From an uncultured Collinsella sp. (GTDB taxonomy: Bacteria; Actinomycetota; Coriobacteriia; Coriobacteriales; Coriobacteriaceae): DNA of 35,485 nt. The notes below the pieces were generated by a model that saw only the letters and a program-made list of their open reading frames with translations, searched no databases and was not told where the DNA came from. The stretch covers positions 1-35,485 of the forward strand of contig CAAEDE010000008.1 of the NCBI GenBank assembly GCA_900754525.1, written 5' to 3'. A program made the position numbers and the translations under genes. Shown in pieces: positions 25,202-31,403 of the stretch. Position 1 is the stretch's first letter. The number at the start of each line of letters is the position of its first letter.

Positions 25202-26122
25202 GTGGCAACTCAGAAATTCACCGGCGTTATCCCTCCCGTCGTTGTTCCCGATACCGAAGACCACCAGCTCGATGTTGCCTCCTTTGAGCGCAGCATCAAC
25301 CGCATGATCGATGCCGGCGTCGATGGCCTGTTCTTCTTGGGATCCTCGGGCGAGGTCGTCTTCTCCACCGACGAGCGCCGTCGCCAGATTATCGCCGAGG
25401 CCGTTCGTATCGTCGACCACCGTGTGCCTGTTCTGGTCGGCATCATCGATACCGAGACCGAGCGCATGATCGAGCACGGCAAGGTCGCCCAGGAGCTGGG
25501 CGCCGATGCCCTCGTCGCCACCTGCCCGTTCTATGCCCTGCAGGGCATGACCGAGGTTGAGGAGCACTTCCGCATCCTGCACGAGGAGCTCGACCTGCCC
25601 ATCTTTGCCTATGACATTCCCGTCTGCGTTCACACCAAGCTCCCCTGGAAGCTCCTTGCCAAGCTCGGCGCCGAGGGCGTTCTGGCCGGCGTCAAGGATT
25701 CCTCGGGTGATGACATCTCGTTCCGCTACCTCGTTCAGGAGAACGAGAAGAACGGCCATCCGATGAGCATTCTCACCGGTCACGAGGTTGTTGTCGACGG
25801 CGCCTACCTCGGTGGCGCCGACGGTTCCGTCCCGGGTCTCGCCAACGTTGAGCCCGAGGGCTACGTGCGTCAGTGGAAGGCCGCTCAGGCTGGTGACTGG
25901 GCTACCGTCAAGGCCGAGCAGGATCGCCTCAATGAGATTTCGCACATTTGGGATGTCACCTCGGGCGTCCAGGGCTATGCCGGTGGCGTCGGCGCCTTCA
26001 AGACCGCTATGAACCTCATGGGCATCTTCGACAGCCCGACCATGCCGCGCCCGGTGAAGGCCATGACCGGCGAGAACGTCGAGGCGATTAAGAAGGTCCT
26101 TCAGGACAACGGTCTCCTGTAA
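25202..26122 (+). CDS. nanA: N-acetylneuraminate lyase-like class I aldolase (NanA/DapA family)
   Basis: The 306-residue TIM-barrel aldolase of the DapA/NanA superfamily has Schiff-base Lys165 in GVKDSSGD, Tyr137 in FAYDIP and the pyruvate-carboxylate loop GSSGE (47-51). Its place before a ROK kinase and nanE argues for cleavage of N-acetylneuraminate to ManNAc and pyruvate. The lysine motif KDSSG, rather than the K-[YFNH]-T-[SA] usual in characterised lyases, looks closer to the wider DapA-like group, so the substrate could be a modified sialic acid or another keto-sugar acid. Start: GTG 25202 with AAGGAG 7 nt upstream; an in-frame ATG at 25118 would overlap the previous gene. Confidence 0.78.
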   Translation: MATQKFTGVIPPVVVPDTEDHQLDVASFERSINRMIDAGVDGLFFLGSSGEVVFSTDERRRQIIAEAVRIVDHRVPVLVGIIDTETERMIEHGKVAQELGADALVATCPFYALQGMTEVEEHFRILHEELDLPIFAYDIPVCVHTKLPWKLLAKLGAEGVLAGVKDSSGDDISFRYLVQENEKNGHPMSILTGHEVVVDGAYLGGADGSVPGLANVEPEGYVRQWKAAQAGDWATVKAEQDRLNEISHIWDVTSGVQGYAGGVGAFKTAMNLMGIFDSPTMPRPVKAMTGENVEAIKKVLQDNGLL

Positions 26123-26136
26123 AGCTTCCCCGGGCA

Positions 26137-26210
26137 CCCGACCTCGCCGTTCAACCGTGCGGCCATGACCCATTAGGTTAATGGCCACACGGTTTCTCGG
26201 CGATCTCGGG
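26137..26210 (+). repeat. Long 74-nt hairpin between aldolase and kinase genes
   Basis: The whole stretch folds on itself in four helical blocks: CCCGA/TCGGG, TCGCCG/CGGCGA, AACCGTG/CACGGTT and GGCCAT/ATGGCC, 24 pairs in total, separated by 2x2, 3x3 and 1x1 internal loops and closed by a 14-base loop. A TTTCT after the inner stem is itself used in pairing or the internal loop, so it is not a clean terminator. The remainder of the 173-nt gap holds only the AAGGAG site of the kinase gene. Confidence 0.6.
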
Positions 26211-26295
26211 CACCTGGAAAACCTTTACCGCGCTGTGACGGCTAGCCTGACGGCGCATTTCCTGTAGTTGTTTTTTATCTCCTAAGGAGAGCGAC

Positions 26296-27261
26296 ATGGA
26301 GAACAAGTACGTCTGCTCTGTCGATATCGGCGGAACTAAGATCGCGACTGCCATCATGGAGTACCCGGCTGACGGCAGCGTGCCCCATCCCGTATTTGAG
26401 GCCGAGGTTCCCACCGAGGCCCAGGAGGGCGGCGAGGCCGTCTTCCAGCGTATCGAGGCGTCCATCAAGGCTGCTCTCGAGGCGAATCCCGATGTCGAGG
26501 TCCTTGGCGTCGGTATCGGTGCTGCCGGCGTCGTCGATCCCAAGACGGGCGCCATCGCGTATGCCAACGAGATCATGCCCGGCTGGTCCGGCGTTCAGTT
26601 GGGGCCGCGTCTGCGCGAGGACCTCGGTCTTCCCGTTGCCGTTGTAGGCGACGTGCAGGCTCATGCTCTGGGCGAGGCCCACTGGGGCGTCGGCAAGGGC
26701 AAGTTCTCCGTCTTGTGTCTCGGCATCGGTACGGGCATCGGCGGCGCATATGTCGAGAACGGCCGCGTGATGCAGGGCTTCCATGGTGCTGCCGGCCATA
26801 TGGGCCACATCGAGTGCTCGGCTGCCGCCGGCATTCCCTGCGCCTGCGGGCGTTCCGGCCATCTGGAGTCGGTTGCTTCGGGCACTTCCATTGGTCGAAT
26901 GTACGATGAGCGTTTTGGCCGCGTCGACCCCAGCCGTCCTTCGGTCGGTCGCGATGTGAACGACCTGTGCCGCGCGGGCGACGCAAAGGCGACCGAGGTC
27001 ATCCATGACGCCGGCTTTGCGCTGGGTGCCAGCTTGGGCTCGCTCGCTAACATCCTGGACCCCGAGGTCATCGTGCTTTCGGGTGGCGTGATTCACCAAG
27101 GTCCCGATTGGCGTTCACAGACGTGGAAGGATTCGGTGCACGAGGGCTATGCCAGTCAGGCGCTCGATCCGCTTCAGAACACACCGATCCTCATCGGTTC
27201 TCTGGAGGGCGATGCTCCGCTCATCGGTGCCGCCGAACACCTTCTTGCTTCGTTGAAGTAA
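26296..27261 (+). CDS. nanK: ROK-family sugar kinase, likely N-acetylmannosamine kinase
   Basis: The 321-residue ROK protein begins with the ATP phosphate loop DIGGTK (10-15), has the catalytic Asp119 in VVGDVQAHALGE, the CLGIGTGIGGAYV phosphate-binding segment and a zinc site made by His171, Cys182 and Cys184. The fourth ligand of the CxCGxxGC motif is His189 instead of Cys. There is no helix-turn-helix, so it is a kinase and not a ROK repressor. Between nanA and nanE it most likely phosphorylates ManNAc to ManNAc-6-P; glucokinase activity cannot be excluded from sequence. ATG 26296 has AAGGAG 6 nt upstream. Codon use is strongly biased. Confidence 0.82.
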   Translation: MENKYVCSVDIGGTKIATAIMEYPADGSVPHPVFEAEVPTEAQEGGEAVFQRIEASIKAALEANPDVEVLGVGIGAAGVVDPKTGAIAYANEIMPGWSGVQLGPRLREDLGLPVAVVGDVQAHALGEAHWGVGKGKFSVLCLGIGTGIGGAYVENGRVMQGFHGAAGHMGHIECSAAAGIPCACGRSGHLESVASGTSIGRMYDERFGRVDPSRPSVGRDVNDLCRAGDAKATEVIHDAGFALGASLGSLANILDPEVIVLSGGVIHQGPDWRSQTWKDSVHEGYASQALDPLQNTPILIGSLEGDAPLIGAAEHLLASLK

Positions 27262-27278
27262 ACATAACTACCAAGTGT

Positions 27279-27376
27279 GCCTTCTGAGGTGCCGCAGATT
27301 GACGTGAAAGAGGAGCGAAGCGTACTTCGGTACGCGAGCGACGGTTTGAACGTCAAGGTGCGGTGTCTCAGAAGGC
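27279..27376 (+). repeat. 98-nt extended hairpin with UUCG tetraloop before nanE
   Basis: A long self-complementary element fills the gap between kinase and nanE. GCCTTCTGAG (27279-27288) pairs perfectly with CTCAGAAGGC (27367-27376). The next 8 bases pair with three G-U wobbles (27289-27296 / 27359-27366). TTGACGT pairs with ACGTCAA (27299-27305 / 27350-27356). The tip is GCGTAC-TTCG-GTACGC (27320-27335). The internal loops contain opposed GA/GA steps (27306-27307 with 27348-27349; 27317-27318 with 27336-27337), as in sheared tandem G-A or kink-turn-like motifs. TGTTTT follows, so termination or attenuation is possible. It ends 25 nt before the nanE ATG. Confidence 0.65.
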
Positions 27377-27401
27377 TGTTTTGAGAAAGGTTGAGTCGAA
27401 C

Positions 27402-28088
27402 ATGACCGTTGATCCTTTGATCCAGTCCCTGAAGGGCAAGCTCGTCGTGAGCGTTCAGGCGTATATGGGCGAGCCGCTTCGTACGCCCGAGACCATGGCT
27501 CAAATGTCTCGCGCTTGCGAGCTCGGCGGCGCCGCCGCCATTCGCTGCCAGGGCCTTGCCGACATTGCCGCCATTAAGGGTCGCTGTGAGGTTCCCGTCA
27601 TCGGCCTGTGGAAGGATGGGCACGAGGGCGTTTACATCACGCCGACGCTGCGCCACGCTCGCGCCTGCGTTGCTGCGGGTGCCGATATCGTGGCGATCGA
27701 CGCCACCGATCGTCCGCGTCCCGATGGCAAGACCGTCGAGGATACTTTCCGTCCGCTGCACGAGGAGGGCGTGCTCCTGATGGCCGACTGTGCCACCATC
27801 GAGGATATTCGTCGTGCTGTCGACATGGGCTTCGACCTGGTGTCCACCACGCTTTCTCACGGCGTCGCCGCCATCGACTGCACCATGGCCGATGGCCCCG
27901 ATCTGCCGCTCCTGCGTCAGGCGACCGAGGAATTCCCCGGCCTTCCCATCATTTGCGAGGGTCGCGTGCATACGCCCGAGGAGGCTCGCGCCGCGATCGA
28001 TGCTGGCGCCTGGGCCGTTGTCGTCGGCACCGCCATCACGCACCCCACGAGTATTACGAGTTGGTTCAAGGCTGCGCTTGAGGCGTAA
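27402..28088 (+). CDS. nanE: N-acetylmannosamine-6-phosphate 2-epimerase
   Basis: NanE converts ManNAc-6-P to GlcNAc-6-P, which then enters amino-sugar catabolism through NagA and NagB (not in this window). The 228-residue TIM-barrel protein shows the family motifs LVVSVQAYMGEPL, GGAAAIRCQGLADIAAI, VPVIGLWKDG (Lys71, equivalent to the catalytic lysine), VYITPTLRHARACVAAGADIVAIDATDRPRP and LPIICEGRVHTPEEA with the second catalytic acid. ATG 27402 is chosen because the upstream in-frame codons fall within the 98-nt hairpin; the AAAGG site is about 11 nt upstream, longer than ideal. It is the last gene of the nan cluster. Confidence 0.93.
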   Translation: MTVDPLIQSLKGKLVVSVQAYMGEPLRTPETMAQMSRACELGGAAAIRCQGLADIAAIKGRCEVPVIGLWKDGHEGVYITPTLRHARACVAAGADIVAIDATDRPRPDGKTVEDTFRPLHEEGVLLMADCATIEDIRRAVDMGFDLVSTTLSHGVAAIDCTMADGPDLPLLRQATEEFPGLPIICEGRVHTPEEARAAIDAGAWAVVVGTAITHPTSITSWFKAALEA

Positions 28089-28139
28089 GACAGGCCTCGT
28101 ATCCGCTCGGGGCGGTATACTCAATATAGGCAATTGACC

Positions 28140-28180
28140 GCGCGGGATCCGGGTTGCTGGGTCCCGCGCTTGTTATTGGG
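28140..28180 (+). terminator. Terminator after nanE, in front of rapZ
   Basis: An 11-bp stem (GCGCGGGATCC / GGGTCCCGCGC, one G-T pair) with an 8-base loop is followed by TTGTTATT. It ends the nan cluster. A -10-like TATACT at 28116-28121 lies upstream of the hairpin, so if that is the rapZ promoter the hairpin would lie in the rapZ leader as an attenuator. Confidence 0.6.
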
Positions 28181-28189
28181 AGGCAGCAC

Positions 28190-29110
28190 ATGCAAAAGGG
28201 AGATGCCATGGATGCGGCGGAGCGCTCGGAGCGCATCCCCGATATCGTCATCATCACCGGAATGTCCGGATCGGGCCGCACACAGGCCATGCACGTGTTC
28301 GAGGACATGGGCTATTTTTGCATCGATAACCTGCCTCCGCGTCTCATCGCCCAGCTTGCCGAGCTCGTCGGCATCAATACGGGCGTGGGCAGGCATCTCG
28401 CCGTCACCTGCGATTTGCGTAGCCAGGGACTGTTTGACGAGCTGCTCGATGCGGTCGCCGCGCTCGAAGAGCGCGAGATGAGCTGCGACATCGTGTTTCT
28501 GGAGGCTTCTGACGAGGTGCTGATTCGTCGTTATAGCGAAAACCGCCGCCGCCATCCCATTGCCAAGCCGGGGGAGACTACGGCCGACGCTATCCAGCGT
28601 GAACGTCTGCAGCTGCAGGGCGTTCGCGATCGAGCTGACATGATTATCGATACGAGCCGCTTGCGCACTTCTGCCTTGCGCAACAAGCTACGTATGGCAT
28701 TTTCCGAGCTGTCCGACCAGCAGCTTATGGATGTCCACGTGTTCTCGTTTGGCTTTAAGCACGGCATGCCCGTCGAGGCGGACATTATGATCGACGTCCG
28801 CTTCCTGCCTAATCCGTTCTACGATCCCGAGATGCGCACCATGACCGGTCTCGATAAGAAAGTCTCCGACTTTGTTCTGGACCATCCCAAGACGCAGGAG
28901 TTTTGGAAGGCCTGGACACAGCTGCTCGATACGGTGATGCCGGGCTATATCGCCGAGGGCAAGCCGCAGCTTTCTATCGCCATCGGCTGTACGGGCGGCC
29001 AGCACCGCAGCGTTGCCATTGCCGAGGCCACGGCCCGTTACCTGGAAGGCGCTCAGTACCACGTGAGCATCTCCCACCGCGACCTGTCGCGCGCCAACAC
29101 GAAGGCATAG
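28190..29110 (+). CDS. rapZ: RapZ/YvcJ-family nucleotide-binding protein
   Basis: The 306-residue product has P-loop GMSGSGRT (24-31) and the family hallmark FEDMGYFCIDNLPP, a central CDIVFLEASDEVLIRRYSENRRRHP, and a C-terminal domain with FGFKHGMPVEADIMIDVRFLPNPF and IGCTGGQHRSVAIAE. RapZ controls glmS through small RNAs in E. coli; in Gram-positives the role of this ATP/GTP-binding protein is less clear. The P-loop lysine is Arg, as is usual in actinobacterial members. ATG 28190 with GGGAGG 6 nt upstream is used; ATG 28208 also has a good site (AAGGGAG). whiA follows after 6 nt, and the usual glmR/yvcK between them is absent. Confidence 0.93.
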   Translation: MQKGDAMDAAERSERIPDIVIITGMSGSGRTQAMHVFEDMGYFCIDNLPPRLIAQLAELVGINTGVGRHLAVTCDLRSQGLFDELLDAVAALEEREMSCDIVFLEASDEVLIRRYSENRRRHPIAKPGETTADAIQRERLQLQGVRDRADMIIDTSRLRTSALRNKLRMAFSELSDQQLMDVHVFSFGFKHGMPVEADIMIDVRFLPNPFYDPEMRTMTGLDKKVSDFVLDHPKTQEFWKAWTQLLDTVMPGYIAEGKPQLSIAIGCTGGQHRSVAIAEATARYLEGAQYHVSISHRDLSRANTKA

Positions 29111-29116
29111 GCCTGC

Positions 29117-30046
29117 ATGTCGTTTACCGCTGAGGTGCGCGACGAGCTTGCGCGCTGTGAACCCGAATGTGAATACTGCGACTTGTCGACGCTTGCCGCC
29201 CTCACGCGTGTGAGTGGTACGCTCTCGCTTACCGGCTCTGGGCGGTATCGTTTGACGGTTGCTACTGAGACGGGAGCCGTCGCGCGCACGATGATTACGC
29301 TGACGCATCGTATCCTTAAGCTCAAAACGGAGTTCACTGTCCGCAAATCTGTCTTGCATAAGGTCCGAAACTATCTCATCACCTTGCCCGATCAGCCAGA
29401 CCTGGATAAGGCCTTGGTTCTGCTGGGCATCCTCGACCGGAGGGGAGGACTTGTCGCCGGCGTGCCCCGACATATCGTTGCCCGTCCCTGCTGCAGGCTT
29501 GCCTACATCCGCGGCGCGCTCATTGCCGGCGGCTTCGTGGCCGATCCACGCGGCGATTTTCATTTGGAGATCGCGGTGCAGGGCGAGCAATATGCCAAGG
29601 GGCTTTGCGATCTGTTGGAGCAGATTGGGGTCCATGCGCGTGTTAATGCACGGCGGGGGTCATATGCCGTGTACATTAAGAGCGCCGAGGAAATCGAGCA
29701 TCTATTAAAGCTGATTGGTGCCAAGCGCAGCGTTGCCGAGATTGAGGAGGCGCGCGCGGTCAAGTTGGTTAAGAACGATGTGAACCGTCGCGTGAACGCC
29801 GAGCTCGCCAACCAGACCAGAAGCGCCGGCGCTGCCCAACATCAGCTTGCGCTTATCGATGAGCTCGAGCAGCGTGGCCTTCGCGATGCGCTTCCGGATG
29901 CCTTGGCGGTCTTTTGCGACCTGCGCGAGCGCTATCCTGATCTGTCGCTGCGTGATTTGGGGGAGATGGCTGACCCTCCCTTGTCGAAGTCAGCCCTCTA
30001 CCATCGTGTTTTACGGCTTGAAAAGCTCATTGAAGCAAACAGGTAG
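29117..30046 (+). CDS. whiA: WhiA sporulation/cell-division regulator
   Basis: The 309-residue protein is a WhiA/YvcL DNA-binding protein of Gram-positive bacteria. It opens with MSFTAEVRDELAR, the family start. A degenerate LAGLIDADG homing-endonuclease-like fold carries CCRLAYIRGALIAGGFVADPRGDFHLEI at about 115-145. The C-terminal helix-turn-helix domain contains YPDLSLRDLGEMADPPLSKSALYHRVLRLEKL. In Streptomyces WhiA controls sporulation septation with WhiB; in Bacillus it affects division and carbon metabolism; in a non-sporulating organism the role is open. It is 6 nt after rapZ. Confidence 0.95.
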   Translation: MSFTAEVRDELARCEPECEYCDLSTLAALTRVSGTLSLTGSGRYRLTVATETGAVARTMITLTHRILKLKTEFTVRKSVLHKVRNYLITLPDQPDLDKALVLLGILDRRGGLVAGVPRHIVARPCCRLAYIRGALIAGGFVADPRGDFHLEIAVQGEQYAKGLCDLLEQIGVHARVNARRGSYAVYIKSAEEIEHLLKLIGAKRSVAEIEEARAVKLVKNDVNRRVNAELANQTRSAGAAQHQLALIDELEQRGLRDALPDALAVFCDLRERYPDLSLRDLGEMADPPLSKSALYHRVLRLEKLIEANR

Positions 30047-30091
30047 TTTGAAGTAACGACTTATATATGGATTTAGCTGCTATTTTAGTCT

Positions 30092-30105
30092 TTAAAACGT
30101 TTTAA
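30092..30105. promoter_or_regulatory. Perfect 14-bp palindrome TTAAAACGTTTTAA upstream of gap
   Basis: This uninterrupted palindrome with central CG lies about 135 bp upstream of gap in an AT-rich stretch that stands out from the GC-rich surroundings. The form suits a LacI-family (cre-like) operator. Ten of its bases recur at the nan promoter (17385-17394). Confidence 0.5.
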
Positions 30106-30161
30106 CGTAAATTTGATTTTCAATTTCGAGCATTCTCGTGAAATTCAAGTCAAAAAAAAGG

Positions 30162-30167
30162 TATATT
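30162..30167 (+). promoter_or_regulatory. Candidate -10 box of the gap promoter
   Basis: TATATT matches the -10 consensus at five of six positions. It follows an A8 run and precedes the gap start by about 72 bp. The -35 is poor (GTGAAA at 30138-30143, 18-bp spacer); the A-tract could act as an UP-like or bending element. The leader (about 30174-30239) is GC-rich and ends in AAAGGAG. Confidence 0.4.
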
Positions 30168-30239
30168 AGGCGAGTGGTTAGTTTGTGGGCCTCAACGGCG
30201 GGCGCTGTAGCTCGCGGGGGCCTTACGAAAGGAGACACA

Positions 30240-31265
30240 ATGGCAGTAAAGGTTGCTATTAACGGCTTCGGTCGCATCGGTCGTCTGGCTTTCCGTCAGA
30301 TGTTCGGTCATGAGGGCTCCGAGATCGTCGCTATCAACGACCTCACCTCTCCCGATATGCTCGCTTACCTGCTGAAGTACGACTCCACGCAGGGCAACTA
30401 CGCTCGCGATCACGAGGTCGTTGCTGGCGAGGATTCCATCACCGTTGACGGCAAGGAGATCAAGATCTACAAGGAGGCCGACGCCAACAACCTGCCTTGG
30501 GGCGACCTCGACGTCGACGTCGTTCTCGAGTGCACCGGCTTCTACACCAGCAAGGCTAAGGCTCAGGCCCACATCAACGCTGGCGCCAAGAAGGTCGTCA
30601 TCTCCGCTCCGGCCGGCAGCGATCTACCCACCATCGTGTACAACGTCAACCATGAGACGCTGACCGCTGAGGACAACATCATCTCCGCTGCTTCCTGCAC
30701 CACCAACTGCCTCGCCCCGATGGCCAAGGGTCTGAACGACTTCGCTCCCATCGTGTCCGGCATCATGACCACCATCCACGCCTTCACCGGCGACCAGATG
30801 CCGCTCGACGGCCCGCAACGCAAGGGCAACTTCCGTCGCTCCCGCGCCTGCTCCGAGAACATCGTCCCGAACACCACGGGCGCTGCCAAGGCCATCGGCC
30901 TGGTTCTCCCCGAGCTCAACGGCAAGCTCATCGGTGCCGCCCAGCGCGTCCCGACGCCGACCGGCTCGCTGACCAACCTCTACGCCGTCGTTGACAAGAA
31001 GGTCACCGTCGACGAGGTCAACGCTGCCATGAAGGCCTACGCCGAGACCATCCCCGATACCTTCGCCTACAACGAGGACCAGATCGTCTCCCGCGACATC
31101 GTCGGCGAGACCCACGGCTCCATCTTCGACGCCACGCAGACCATGGCCTCCGACCTCGGCAACGGCCAGACCCTGGTGCAGGTCACCTCTTGGTACGACA
31201 ACGAGAACTCCTACACCTCCCAGATGGTCCGCACCATCAAGTATTTCGAGAAGTTCGTTGCTTAA
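30240..31265 (+). CDS. gap: Glyceraldehyde-3-phosphate dehydrogenase, type I
   Basis: GAPDH oxidises glyceraldehyde-3-phosphate to 1,3-bisphosphoglycerate with NAD+. The 341-residue protein has the Rossmann start VAINGFGRIGR (5-15), Asp34 in AINDL that favours NAD over NADP, the catalytic Cys153 in SAASCTTNCLAP and His180 in TTIHAFTGDQ. The C-terminal SWYDNENSYTSQMVRT is canonical. Codon use is extremely biased, as expected for a highly expressed enzyme. ATG 30240 has AAAGGAG 5 nt upstream; an in-frame ATG at 30138 lies upstream of the likely promoter. It has its own terminator before pgk. Confidence 0.98.
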   Translation: MAVKVAINGFGRIGRLAFRQMFGHEGSEIVAINDLTSPDMLAYLLKYDSTQGNYARDHEVVAGEDSITVDGKEIKIYKEADANNLPWGDLDVDVVLECTGFYTSKAKAQAHINAGAKKVVISAPAGSDLPTIVYNVNHETLTAEDNIISAASCTTNCLAPMAKGLNDFAPIVSGIMTTIHAFTGDQMPLDGPQRKGNFRRSRACSENIVPNTTGAAKAIGLVLPELNGKLIGAAQRVPTPTGSLTNLYAVVDKKVTVDEVNAAMKAYAETIPDTFAYNEDQIVSRDIVGETHGSIFDATQTMASDLGNGQTLVQVTSWYDNENSYTSQMVRTIKYFEKFVA

Positions 31266-31302
31266 GTTATCGGCAATCGACTAGCTCGTTGAGCGTCTAA
31301 AG

Positions 31303-31350
31303 AAGGGCGCGGCCTTTAAGGGCTTATGCTCTGGGGTCGCGTCCTTTTTT
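31303..31350 (+). terminator. Intrinsic terminator between gap and pgk
   Basis: A 12-bp stem with two G-T pairs (AAGGGCGCGGCC / GGTCGCGTCCTT) has a 20-base loop and ends in six T residues. It starts about 37 bases after the gap stop, so gap forms a separate high-level unit with partial read-through or a separate promoter for pgk-tpiA-gpmI. The 53 bases left before pgk contain a GTGC-rich dyad (about 31362-31379) but no clear promoter. Confidence 0.85.
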
Positions 31351-31403
31351 ATTGGAAACCGTGCGCACATACGTGCACACATGTACGAAAGGTAGAAGCA
31401 AAC

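Noticed and set aside
28259..28282. Arg in place of Lys in the RapZ P-loop (GMSGSGRT)
   Set aside because: Actinobacterial RapZ proteins commonly have GxSGAGR-type loops, so it is a clade trait and not a defect.
30138..30239. Longer gap protein starting at 30138
   Set aside because: The extra 34 residues would include the -10 region and leader; the GAPDH family starts at MAVKVAINGFGRIGR, with a strong ribosome site.
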